Assembly: GCA_012274445.1 (NCBI GenBank) | Contig: JAAROD010000080.1 | Location: forward strand, 2,170,001 to 2,234,000 | Direction of reading: 5' to 3' | Length of the DNA stretch: 64,000 bases | DNA from: Sclerotiophoma versabilis | Lineage: Eukaryota; Ascomycota; Dothideomycetes; Pleosporales; Didymellaceae | Shown here: positions 1-10,000 of the stretch, one piece after another | Numbering within the stretch: position 1 is the first letter of the stretch | Layout: each line of letters opens with the position of its first letter | Position numbers and translations under genes: made by a program | The notes under the pieces: generated by a model | The model's database searches: none | Told to the model about the DNA's origin: nothing | The model's input: the letters and a program-made list of their open reading frames with translations, nothing else

Positions 1-524
1 CGTCGCCGAAGCCACCCTTATCAACCCGCCCACCATCTTCACGGCCAGGGATAATTCCACCGCCACCCTCTGCGCTTCGGCCGCCACCTGCCCCCGAAGC
101 CGCATCACCAGATCTCGAGTTCGCCGAAGATGAGCGCAGCACCTTCTGGGCGGGCACACCTGCTTATCCTCCTCCACCCACCAGCCAGGCCCTCAAAGGC
201 GCAGGCTACCTTAAAACACCCAGCAAACGGGCAGTTGTACGCGCGAAGCGACCTGAACTTCCTTCTAGCCCCGAGAAACGTGTTGCAAGGCTGGGTGCAA
301 TGAGCGCGCCGCCTGTGCAAATGACCAGGGACTTTGGCGTGACTGGAGGCGGTGGCAGTTTTGTAGGAGGCGTAACGAGTTTCCAAACGAGGTTGCGGGA
401 AGGTGGGTTTGGGTCGAGTGTTGGGCCATCTGCTATGCTGAATAGTGCGATGAAGGGAAGTAGAGGAAGAGCAGCAAGGGGAAGGGGAAGAGTGGGATTC
501 GGGAATGTTAGTCAATTTGATTAG
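1..524 (+). CDS. 3' end of an unrecognised protein gene (5' part outside window)
   Basis: One reading frame (codons from base 3) is open from the window edge to a TAG at 522-524, about 173 residues. The first part is proline- and serine-rich and low in complexity. The middle has a basic stretch (KTPSKRAVVRAKRP) that could be a nuclear localisation signal. The tail is glycine-rich and ends in an RG-type patch (GSRGRAARGRGRVGFG) of the sort seen in RNA- or nucleic-acid-associated proteins. The frame has no ATG before base 300, so the gene must begin upstream. I do not recognise the family; nuclear location is inferred from composition only. Confidence 0.55.
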   Translation, partial: SPKPPLSTRPPSSRPGIIPPPPSALRPPPAPEAASPDLEFAEDERSTFWAGTPAYPPPPTSQALKGAGYLKTPSKRAVVRAKRPELPSSPEKRVARLGAMSAPPVQMTRDFGVTGGGGSFVGGVTSFQTRLREGGFGSSVGPSAMLNSAMKGSRGRAARGRGRVGFGNVSQFD

Positions 525-842
525 TCAAGGCGTTATATACTCATTGTTTACTGTTTTGGAAAATATGATTGTTTTGTCTCCGACCTCCTGACTTCCAGCG
601 AGTGAGATGACTGACTAATCAGGCAGAATGTAGGCAGCCACGATTCACCCCGGCACCGCAACTCAGCCACTCAGCCTGGCGAACAAAGCTCCCTTTTGAC
701 CTCCCGATTTTCGTCTCTTTTCTTCAATCTTTGCGCCTCTGCAAGGTCCCAACCATAACAGCATCGCCCTAAGCAAGGCAACGAAACCGACGGTTTCCCC
801 AAGACGTTTGCTTTTAACAGATACTTTGTTAAACGACACACC
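525..842. other. Intergenic, no gene seen
   Basis: The first part would be the 3' untranslated region of the left-edge gene. No coding frame with family resemblance and no RNA gene was recognised. Confidence 0.5.
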
Positions 843-2235
843 ATGGACCAATCTTTACCAGGTCGCTTTGGTTCGATATGTGCTGCAATTGATTTCCGTT
901 CTTTCTTTGCGCGCGATCAGACGCAGCTGCAACTTGGATCTCCTTCAAACTGGAAGCCCAGCGAATGCGATATGTGCGACTTTTTCTCTCGCTGCCTTCG
1001 ACCGTCAGACCCATCGAAGCCAATGTCAGGCGAACCAGTCCGCTCTGAGAGTAGTTGCCTGAAAATGGTTGAATTTTCTCTCGGTGTTGTTGCGTGAGCC
1101 CTTCCTGTTGCGAACCTGGGAGATGGTTATTCCTTCGTTCAAATATCGCAACATCGGGTCTGGTTCCCACTTGTACGCTTCCCATAGTTACGGACATCCA
1201 TGAAAGTGTATGGGCAAGGAGAGCCTGGACCTACCAGGAACTCTTGTTATTGCAAATACGGCTGTATTTCACAGATCATCAACTTTATTTCGAGAGTCCT
1301 ATATCAGTAGAGTGTGAATGGACAACACTGTCTAGGGTCAGTATGTTGCAAAAGATATCCTGGATCCTTTCCGAAGGCACTTGGCTACGACAGCCTTCTG
1401 ACATCTATAATTGTATTCAAGCTTTCAATGAGCGCAAACTGTCGTATGAAAGCGATATATTGAATGCCTTGCTAGGGATCTTTACAGTCTACGAGTGCTG
1501 TTTCCACGTGCGACATCCATGGGGGATGCCTTACATAGACGGCCAACCTAGAGACTCCAATACTCATTCAAATATACCATCGCTTGCGTTGCATTACAGT
1601 TTCTTCTTTGGGACCCTGTCCAGTTCCGTTCGCCGCGAAGGCTTCCCAAGCTGGCCTTGGACGGGCTGGACTCACCCTCCGTACGGTCCAAAGTGGTCGG
1701 TTGGCAAAGTTATAGGCACTACTGAGTTTTTTCGTGTCACTCCCGGGTTGGTGTCAGGTCTTGTGATCAGCTGGGAAGAGTACGAGAACAATTATGAAAC
1801 GTACCAGAAACACAACTACTGGTCGACTAGCATCATTCATCTTCAAGCGAAAATGTCATTGGTTTTAGCCTTTTATGAGAAAGAGTGTATTAACTGATAC
1901 ACATCGATAGCCCTTGAGCTTAATGGTGGCGTGAAGGTCAGCTATCTCGAATCAACAGATTTCCCGAAGTTGATTGGCAAGATACGCCACTGCCTTGACC
2001 CACTTCTTCTTTTACGTTTCCCGGCAAATTCCACAACTGACTGTGCTCCACGCATAATAATTCGCGATATGGGCACTTACTGAGAAAGAGTTGCGTACTT
2101 TTATGGATACTACGAAGACCCGAATGATCACATGGCAGTTCACAGCATTCTTCGAACGATTCGACTTGGCTGGGACTTACTGAATGAGCTCGAAGCTCGG
2201 ACTGTGGCTCGATATTCTAATCGATATCTTGTGAT
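843..2235 (+). pseudogene. Decayed HET-domain (heterokaryon incompatibility) gene
   Basis: HET proteins trigger cell death or altered recognition when different fungal individuals fuse. The N-terminal piece (ATG 843, stop about 1095) has the cysteine motif CDMCDFF seen near HET protein N-termini. A second frame from about 1100 carries the late HET signature (SVWARRAWTYQE, FTDHQLYFE), then DILNALLGIF and FPSWPWTGW, typical of the region behind the HET domain. The early HET block (SYVWG, WIDxxCI) is missing, so an internal deletion is likely. The main frame is broken by TGA at 1895-1897 and again at 2081-2083, yet related sequence continues in the same frame after both (ALELNGGVKVSYLE, then RVAYFYGYYEDPND) until it runs into an LTR relic near 2236. 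A frameshift, two stops and a truncated 3' end make it non-functional. Confidence 0.8.
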
Positions 2236-2526
2236 TCAGCCCTATAAGACTATAGAATTGTGTCCTATAAGACTGTAGGACTTATAAGACACCTTAAGTA
2301 TATAGCAAGTAGGAACACTGCCCTTATAGCATTGTGTTCAACCTCATCAATCAAGTTTGTCTTTAGAATCTCAACCCAACCTTCGAGCTAGACAGTCTAC
2401 TCTGTACTACTCATCATTACCCTCTATTATCACGGTGTTTTACTAGGCAATAACCCAACCCATTACGGACCCTCCTGTACCAGTGCTCATCCCCAAGAAC
2501 CAATAGAATAGTGCTTACGAGCTTTT
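2236..2526 (+). mobile_element. Old truncated solo LTR of the same family as the 6-13 kb retrotransposon
   Basis: The + strand here aligns with the reverse complement of the 501-bp LTRs at 5989-6489 and 12474-12974. Shared landmarks in order are TTAAGTATATAG (promoter TATA), GTGTTCAAC (predicted transcript start), TCAATCAAGTTTGTCTTT, a CACGGTGT block, CCTGTACCAG and GTGCTTACGAGCTTT. About 200 bp of the upstream end and the last 20 or so bases are missing. Many differences are transitions such as CTATGGGAC becoming CTATAAGAC, so this copy is old and probably RIP-affected. It abuts the 3' end of the HET relic. No matching partner LTR or internal region is next to it. Confidence 0.75.
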
Positions 2527-2789
2527 GGAGATGTTCAAGCGGCTTGTGGAAGAGAGCATGGGCGACTGGAAAGCCAGGGTCATCGATTGGGCACACGAGT
2601 TTGTGCGGAAGTATTGGCGGGAGTAGAATCAGTGTGTGGCTTCCAACCTTGCCGACTGCTTTCAAAATGTCTCCTTTGGGGTAACTGAGGGATATGTTTG
2701 TAAAGTTCACAGTCTGGATGGAGTGTAAAGCCGATTCTGATGTTACTCAGTCTTGGTCTTTTTGCGCACGACCTTTACGTTGCTCCAAC

Positions 2790-3740
2790 TCAAATTTGAT
2801 CCCTAGTCCACTCAAGCACCTTGCGCTCTCTACCTTGAATTCTTTTGACCGTTTCTTCTTCGAAGTCTTCAAGCCAGAGATCCAGGTACTCGTTTTCGCT
2901 CCAGTGTGACCAGAGCTCTGGAAATCCAAGCATGCGATCTGACGTGGACCGTGTGTACACGTACGATATGACTTTGACCAAGATGTGCATGACACTGTCC
3001 ATTGGGTCGAGAAAATCGTCTCGGTTATCTTCATCAGCAACGCGCTCATACTTGTAATCGGCTGGTGTCATGGCCGAGGTGACATAGTGTCCATGTTCAC
3101 GATGCCTCAGAGGGAGGCCAGCCAAATTTGATGGGCACTGCGCAATGCTTGACTCGATTTTTTCTGCTGACCTTGCATTTGTCGTCCATGGGGGTTGGCG
3201 ACCGGTAGGATCGGTGTAGGGCCATTTCAGCTTCAACAAATCGTTCTCGCTGGCTTGACCGAACTCGTAGCGCAATACGACTTGAATCGTCGCCAACTGC
3301 GGATATCTTTGCAAGGATTCTGCTGCGGCTTTCTCGGCGTTTGACCACACCTCCTTATTCCTTCCATCCATGTCAACATAACACTCGGTACTCGACAAGA
3401 TGACGAGGTTCTGTACCTGAGATGCTACATTGGCGCTGAGTTCCTCTGTTGGTCCGAAAAACCCTAGCAAGTCTCCTGTCCATTCCAGCTCTTCATCATT
3501 CTTAAATAGCCGCTCTTGCTCTATGTCGCGAATCGCACTCATAGCTGCCATCGCCATTTCTCGATACTCATCATGAACTTGGCGATTGATGAGAAGTACG
3601 TTGACGATCGGCACCCGGTCCATGCCCAGCTGAGAAACTCTAATGTTGCATACATAACGACATAGAATTGAGTGGTGCAAGTGCTTGTAGATAGTATCGC
3701 GCAACTCGCGAGGGATGGACAAAAGGGACGGACCTGACAT
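2790..3740 (-). CDS. F-box-like hypothetical protein
   Basis: This is a single-exon frame of 316 residues. It opens with LLSIPRELRDTIYKHL, the degenerate F-box-like start common in large ascomycete families of unknown role (leucine, P-R-E-L-R, I-Y). The rest is hydrophilic, contains VLLINRQVHDEY (the usual L-x-x-N-R-Q-V-H-x-E-Y follow-up motif), and has no membrane segment. In F-box proteins this N-terminus would bind Skp1 of an SCF ubiquitin ligase, but most members of this fungal group are untested. The frame is intact although it sits between transposon relics. A splice variant near the 3' end cannot be excluded. Confidence 0.7.
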   Translation of the reverse strand: MSGPSLLSIPRELRDTIYKHLHHSILCRYVCNIRVSQLGMDRVPIVNVLLINRQVHDEYREMAMAAMSAIRDIEQERLFKNDEELEWTGDLLGFFGPTEELSANVASQVQNLVILSSTECYVDMDGRNKEVWSNAEKAAAESLQRYPQLATIQVVLRYEFGQASENDLLKLKWPYTDPTGRQPPWTTNARSAEKIESSIAQCPSNLAGLPLRHREHGHYVTSAMTPADYKYERVADEDNRDDFLDPMDSVMHILVKVISYVYTRSTSDRMLGFPELWSHWSENEYLDLWLEDFEEETVKRIQGRERKVLEWTRDQI

Positions 3741-4002
3741 GCTTTCAAGATCATGGAATTTGAGAGTTGAATGAGGTTGCGATTTAACAAGATAAAGTCC
3801 AACGGACAGAGTCTTGTACGGGAGTACTCGATTGGGTGTCTGTCTACGCTAGTGTCCGTTTGGGATTTAGTCTACGGGGCACCCATCCTGCAGGGCGGTG
3901 CTCTATGCCGTCCGCCCTTTCCTTTCGTCGCCAAGGTTACCCGGCCATTCCAGTGTCTTCCCTGGTCTTGTTATAGTTTAACCCTAAGGAGCATGTGTCC
4001 TG

Positions 4003-4420
4003 TACCGTGCCCGTGCACCTCGTGGGCCGGGTCAGCGAAAGGGCCACCCCACCACCTTTTGCAGCCTACTAACAGTAAGGTTATTAAGCCACGTATAATT
4101 AACATAACAATATATTTTTTAGTAGAGTACTCTATAGACCTATGTAGCAAATTGTCTTACCTAAACCTACTTAGTAAAGCAATCTTGCGGCTATAGCTGT
4201 TGTATGTAGGACCATTGTAGGTAGGGGAGCTAGAGAAGCCTATTTATAACTAGTAGATAGTAGGTACTAATAGTATACTCCTTTATATAAATAGTTAGTA
4301 CTCTATTAGCTATTAAAGTTATACTTTAAGTAAAGGTAAATACACTTTCCTTAGGCGCTGATTAGTTAGTTATTGTCGCTCTCACACAAGGGCTCGGGTT
4401 TCGCGGGCACGATATACCGG
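4003..4420 (-). mobile_element. Relic of the 3' end of a related pogo/Fot1-like transposon, inverted
   Basis: After a TA at 4003-4004 comes CCGTGCCCGTGCACC, a near copy of the inverted repeat ends at 4423 and 13548. Sequence from about 4110 to 4245 is the reverse complement, with substitutions, of about 13320-13450. It includes the end of the transposase frame and the block around TAGTAGAGTACTCTATAGACC. The two copies therefore form a long inverted repeat around the nested elements. No transposase body is left; 4245-4420 is AT-rich and only weakly similar. It is a truncated, RIP-altered second copy or close relative of the flanking element. Confidence 0.6.
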
Positions 4421-4422
4421 TA

Positions 4423-4457
4423 CCGTGTCTGTGCACCTAACAATCAGATTCAACCAA
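4423..4457 (+). repeat. Left terminal inverted repeat of the pogo/Fot1-like element
   Basis: It begins CCGTGTCTGTGCACC. It pairs with the reverse complement of 13514-13548 over 35 bases with six differences, all transitions. TA precedes it directly. Confidence 0.85.
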
Positions 4458-4479
4458 TAATTAGTGCCTAACATTTACA

Positions 4480-5988
4480 CCCAATTTCAACGCGTAATAA
4501 CTTAACAACTATACTAGGAATTCAAGATGCGCTTAAACAGATTTGTAATTTAAAGCTAGAAGAAAAACTTGTCTATATAAATATTACCTAAAAACATAGT
4601 ATTAATTATAACACATTATTGCGCACTTATTAAGGTGTGTAGGTCCCCTAACACGTTGCTAACCTATACTAACAAAAGCTTACCCTATAATAAGAAGATA
4701 ACCTTATACAGTATATAGAAGAGCTTACAGTATGTTACTTGCTACCTATAAGGTATATAATACAAAATTTTACCTCTGCAGTTACTTAAAATCCCTATTC
4801 TAATACCTAGGTTACGCGCTTCCTTAACTATTACTAAGACTAGCTTACCTCTTAATAGGTAACAGGTATAGACTCTAACTATTATAACGCTAAGTCTAGG
4901 TATAAGTACTAGCTGTACTTTAACCTATTATAGCAGAAAATTACTAAATATAATATTAAGCTAGAGTACATATATAATATAGATAAGAAAGGCTTTGCTA
5001 TTAGAGTACTAGGTAGGATAAAGCGTATCTTTAGCAGGCGTTAATAGGAGAAGAAGGAGGTTAGACAGGCTTATTAAGATAGTAATTATAAGTAGGTAAG
5101 CTTATTAGCTTTAATTTGCGCTAATAGTATAGCTCTTCCCCTAGGCATTATCTTTGCGTTAAAAAACTTTACTATCTAGAGCCTCTAGGTAGCTAATATT
5201 AATCTAGAAAAGCACTTAATTTATGTTACCTCTTCCCCTACAGGCTAGACAAACAATAAGATTAGACTAGCTTAGCTTAAACAGGTGTTTAACTGTTATA
5301 TAAAGGGGAAAGTATAGAGAAAGTACTACCTATTAATTATAGATAGCTATAAAAGTTACCTAACTAAGGAATTCCTAGAATACTATTACTAGAATTAGAT
5401 TATTGTTGCTATTTTACCTCTTTACAGTACCTAGACGTTGCAGCTATTAGACGTAGTCTGCTTTAAGCCTCTCTCTTCCTACTACAGTAATAAACTTAAT
5501 AACTACCTCTAGTAATTCTAAGGCCTATCCCTATTATTAAAAGCTAACTTCTTTAGCCTATTCTGGCCTGCCTAGGTATACACGTTTACTAAAACGTTAG
5601 TTAAACAGGCCTTTACAGCAACTAGCATATATCTAGTAAACACTAATGTTATTCTTAATAGATTCTGCTCTATAACCCTAAGAGACTTAGACTTAGTTTC
5701 CTCTAGTTCTTTAGCTTATAGCGTAGAGGACTAGCTTTAAGCTTACAGTACTCTGCATAGAGAGGTAAAGAATCTGCGCAGTATAGGCGCGCAGAAGCTA
5801 GGGCAAACTATCTACTACCTCTTAAGCTAAGTAGAGCTTCTTTATAGTAAACTTACAGGCTTATGCTAAAAGCTACACTAAAAGAAGAAGCGTTAGAACT
5901 AACCTATAAAGTAGTTAGACTTGTAATAAGACTAGGAGTATTATAGTAGCGTAATGTTATAGTCTCTTAGAGCCTTCTGTAAAGCGCG
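4480..5988 (+). pseudogene. RIP-ruined transposase, N-terminal and DDE part
   Basis: The coding strand can be followed by homology only. Near 4970-5040 there is a relic of the Y-N-x-D-E-K-G-F block. Near 5330-5360 there is a relic of the catalytic D-G-x-x-S-H block. Near 5440-5500 comes the L-Q-x-L-D-V-V-x-F-K-P-L-S-S-x-Y-S stretch, and near 5540-5670 the F-F-x-L-F-W-x-A ... F-x-A-T ... N-x-x-V-I-L-x-R-F end region. Stops occur every few codons. The frame is then cut by the retrotransposon at the GCGCG duplication (5984-5988). Confidence 0.75.
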
Positions 5989-6489
5989 TGTTGAAGTTGT
6001 ACTTTCAAGCAAAGCTCGTAAGCACTATTCGTATTGGTTCTCAGGGATGAGCGCTGGTACAGGATGATCCGTAAGGGTTGGGGTTATTGTCTAGTGAGAC
6101 ACCGTGACAATGGAGGGTAACAATGAGTAGTATAGAGTAGACTATCTAGCTCGAGAGTTGGGGGTTGAGATTCCAAAGACAAACTTGATTGACTAAGTTG
6201 AACACGAACCATAAGGGTTGTGTTCCTACTGACTATATACTTAAGATGTCCCATAGTGTAGCATGGTCTTCCACCAAGTCCCATAGGGGGCCTTGTGGTA
6301 TTCATGGAACAATGTGGGATTCGTGGGACATCACGTGACGTTGTGTTGTCGTGTCTCACACTCCTGACTCCAGGTTCTGTGTGGAGTTCGTGAGACATCA
6401 CGTGACCTGGGGCCTGGCGCCCGCCGATCCAGGGCCCGCCATTGGTAATAAGTCACCATCCCCGCGTGCCATCCTCCGAGATCGTAACA
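5989..6489 (-). repeat. 3' LTR of the chromovirus
   Basis: This is the second 501-bp copy, apparently identical to 12474-12974. It is preceded in element direction by the purine tract at 6490-6505 and followed by the GCGCG duplication at 5984-5988. Confidence 0.93.
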
Positions 6490-6505
6490 CTATCCCCCTC
6501 TTCCA
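6490..6505 (-). promoter_or_regulatory. Polypurine tract of the chromovirus
   Basis: In element direction the bases directly before the 3' LTR read TGGAAGAGGGGGATAG, a purine-rich plus-strand primer in the canonical place. Confidence 0.75.
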
Positions 6506-6531
6506 CGATTCATGTCCTCATGAATTAACCG

Positions 6532-7077
6532 ATGTCCTCCAGGAGTACTCTACACCGTCATACCAAAGGAGATCGCATAAACGCTGTCGGATTCATTGCC
6601 ATGGTTGCTTGCAAATACTGCGCCAAGAACAACTTGCCTTGCAAGTTGGCGTCCCTGAGCAAGAAGTGCGGAAACTGCGAGTACAACGGGATCAAGAAGT
6701 GTGAACCAGTTGACCTGCCCGTTCCCGACTTCTCGAAAATCGACAACGAGATGTCGCGGTTGGAACAAATGGAAGACGAAGCGGCTGAGGCCGAGGAGGC
6801 CGCGATGGCCGCCTTGCAAGCTGCCCGTGCGAAGTTGAATCGGGTGCGTAAACAAAAGAAATTCTTAAAGCGTCGAGAACAACAATGGTTCGACGCGAGT
6901 GCTCAGTTCGTTGAAGAGATTGAGCCTCTGGAGCAACAGGAGTCGTTGTTGAATGACGTCACTGTTCTCGAAAATGGGCTCATGCCCGGGACCCTTGGTC
7001 TCGACTGGGGATCGTATCCTCCGCCTCTGGATCCTGATTCCGCCGATACTGCCGCAACAACTGTTGGCAGTTCTTAA
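6532..7077 (+). CDS. Antisense accessory ORF of the retrotransposon, Zn2Cys6-like finger plus coiled coil
   Basis: This is a 181-residue open frame on the strand opposite to gag-pol, starting 43 bp inside the 3' LTR (a second ATG at 6601 may be the real start). Near the N-terminus six cysteines are spaced C-x2-C-x6-C-x8-C-x2-C-x7-C, within the range of Gal4-type binuclear zinc clusters, though the usual basic residues between Cys2 and Cys3 are sparse (AKNNLP). A charged helical stretch follows (about residues 75-130, E/A-rich then K/R-rich) that looks like a coiled coil, then an acidic, proline-rich tail. It overlaps the end of pol by 98 bp tail to tail. The adjacent LTR could drive it from an antisense promoter. 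Function is unknown; a nucleic-acid-binding or silencing-related role is only a guess. Confidence 0.6.
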   Translation: MSSRSTLHRHTKGDRINAVGFIAMVACKYCAKNNLPCKLASLSKKCGNCEYNGIKKCEPVDLPVPDFSKIDNEMSRLEQMEDEAAEAEEAAMAALQAARAKLNRVRKQKKFLKRREQQWFDASAQFVEEIEPLEQQESLLNDVTVLENGLMPGTLGLDWGSYPPPLDPDSADTAATTVGSS

Positions 7078-10000
7078 GGTGCGCTGGGGGTTCCCATGTA
7101 CTTTCTGACTCCGGGTACCCTAACCATTTGACTAGGTATCGAATACCTTTCTTGGTTCTTCGATGTGTTGTTATTTTTTCGACTTCCCACTCATCGTTGC
7201 CGTCGGCTTGGTAGTGGAAGTCTTTCTGGATTGGCGTTCTTGGGTCGGCAGGTTCCAACAGCGAGACATGGAACACTGGGTGGATCTTTGCATCCTTGGG
7301 TAGCTCAAGTCGGTAGTTGACTGGGCTGATTTGCTTAGAAATGAAAAATGGTCCGACCTTGACCTTGTCCAGTTTTTTCGTTGCTCTTCGTGTTCTGAGA
7401 TTTTTTGTGAGGAGATAGACTTTATCCCCCTCCTTTAGCTGAGGTGCCGTTTTTCGTTTCTGATTGACATATGAAATGGCTCGTTCCTGAGCCCGTGCGA
7501 TGTTTTCGAGTGATTTCTGGTGTACTTCCTTTAGTCTGACTGCTGAAGCTATTGCTGATTCCGTCTGAATAGGGCAATTGAGAGATCGAGTAAAGAGATT
7601 TGGGTGTCTCCCGTGATTCGCGAAGAACGGCGTTGTGCCTGTTGCTTCCGATAACTTGTTGTTGTATGCGATTTGTGCCATGGGTAACAGCGAGACCCAG
7701 TTGTCTTGTTCCTGGTTGCTGTAGATCCGAAGGTACGTTTCCATCGTCTGATTCGTTCTTTCTGTCTGTCCGTCCGTCTGCGGATGATAGGCTGTAGATA
7801 GCTTTTTCTTGGTACCTAATGCGGCAAGCATCGTGGTCCAATAGTTTGACGTGAAAAGCTTATCTCTGTCGCTGACAATTGACTCGGGCATTCCGTGGTG
7901 GCGAATGATCCGATCGATGAATACCGTAGCTAGCTGCCGCGCAGTGTAGCTGTGTCTGAATGGTATCATTTCAGCGTATTTGGTGAATCGATCCACTACG
8001 ACGAAGATTGAGTCGTAGGTATATCCTGTGACAGGGTCCTTGGAGGGTGGTAGCTGCGTAACGAAATCCATCGTGATGTTCGTCCATGGTGCCGTGGGTG
8101 GCTCCATTGCTTGTGCCTCTCCGTACTTGGCGTGTGTGCTGTGCTTGTTCTGTTGGCACTGCACGCAGTTCCTGATGAACTTGGTGACCTTGTCCTTCAT
8201 GTTGGGAAACTCATAATGTCGCTTGATGAGTTCCATGGTGCGGGCAATACCAGGGTGTCCGTGTAGCGCATCGTCATGATGTCTTGAGATGACTTCCTCT
8301 TGAAGCTCCTCTGGTACTTGCTCCGGGATGCGTTGTTCCTGCTGAACTTGCATCACTAGATTGAGCTGCTGTGTTGGTCCTAAAGACCCATCTTTGTTAA
8401 CTCCGAGGATGGCGAATTTGTTGATTGTCTTTTCGCCTGCGAGGTCGTGGCGTCGGCTGAGCGCGTCTGCTCTACCGTTTTCCTTCCCCGGTGTGTACAG
8501 GATCTTGAACTTGTACTGACCAAGCATTTCTGACCAGCGTACTTGCCGTCGGTTCAGAACCTTAGTAGTGGTGAAATGTACCAAGTTCTTGTGATCTGTG
8601 TAGATGGTGAGTTCTGAGCAGCTTTCTGCGTATACTCTCCAATGTTGTAGTGCATCGACGATGGCCATAAGCTCTTTGTCGTGTACATCGTAACGTTCTT
8701 CCGGTGCCGTGAACTTCCTTGAGTGGTAGGCGATCGGGTGCCATTGACCGCCTCGTTCTTGAGTAATGCATGCTCCTAATGCCAAATCCGAGGCATCTGT
8801 TTCAAGGCGTGCGGGTTCGCCGCTCCTGAATGCAATCAGTGTGGGAGGCTCTATGCATGCTTGCTTGAGCGATTGGAAAGCGTCTTCTTGCGCTTGTTCC
8901 CATTTGAAGGGTGTGTCCTTCCGCGTAAGTCTCGTGAGCGGTAAGGCCTTCATGGAGTAGTCCTTGATGAAACGTCGGTTGAAGTTGACGAACCCAAGGA
9001 ATTCTTGAATTCCCTTGACTGTAGTGGGTGTCGGCCAATCCTTCACAACCTGGATTTTCTTTTCGCTCATCTTAACTCCATATCTTCCTACGACATAGCC
9101 AAGGAACTCTACTTCTTCCTTGTGCCATTCGCACTTCTCTGGCTTCAGCCTGAGGTCTGCTGTTGCTAAGCATTCTAACACTTGTCGCACGTGGACCTTG
9201 TGTTCTTCTAGTGTTTTGCTGTACACTAGGATGTCATCGAGGTATGCCACCACTGTAATGTCCAGGTGTGCTCGTAGCACATTGTTGATTAGTGCCTGGC
9301 ATACTGCTGGTGCATTGGTTAGCCCAAATGGCATGACCGTATACTCGTAGTGACCATAACGGGTTCTAAACGCCGTCTTCCATTCTTCGCCCTTCTTCAT
9401 GCGTATGAGGTTGTACGCTCCGCGTAAGTCGAGTGCGGTGAAGAACTTCGCTCCTGATAACCGGTCCTGTAACTCGGATATGTTGGGTAGCGGGTAACGA
9501 TTCTTGATGGTGATATCGTTCAGCTTTCGGTAGTCGACGCAAAGCCTCAGCTTGCCGTCTTTCTTTGGTACGAATAGAATGGGAAATCCCGCCGGGGATT
9601 CGGATTTCCTAATGAATCCTTTCGCGAGGTTCTCCTTGATGTACTCGCGTAATATCTCGAGCTCTTTCTCGGATAACTGGTATATAGGCCCGAAGGGTGG
9701 TTCTTTCCCTTCCTCGAGTTTAATCTCACAATCCCAAGGTTGATGCTTGGGTAGCGCTTTTGCGGATAACTCTTCTTTAAACATCCAGGCGTACTGTCTA
9801 TACACATCTGGTATGCCAGGAGGTGCACTCTTGTTCTCCTTAACCGTCGTGGAGGGGCTTCCTTTGTCCACACGGTCGACCGCTCTATCTTGGCGCGTCT
9901 TATGTGTCGAAGAGACGTTGTTGATCTCCTTCTCATCCACCAGTCGCGGCGTGCGCTGCGTGGGTTTCGATGCATTGGTGCCGCATTTGCATCGTCTCAA

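Noticed and set aside
6084..6401. 105-codon minus frame in the LTR, repeated at 12569-12886
   Set aside because: Identical only because the LTRs are identical; it spans the promoter and shows no protein signature; stops appear in the old LTR copy.
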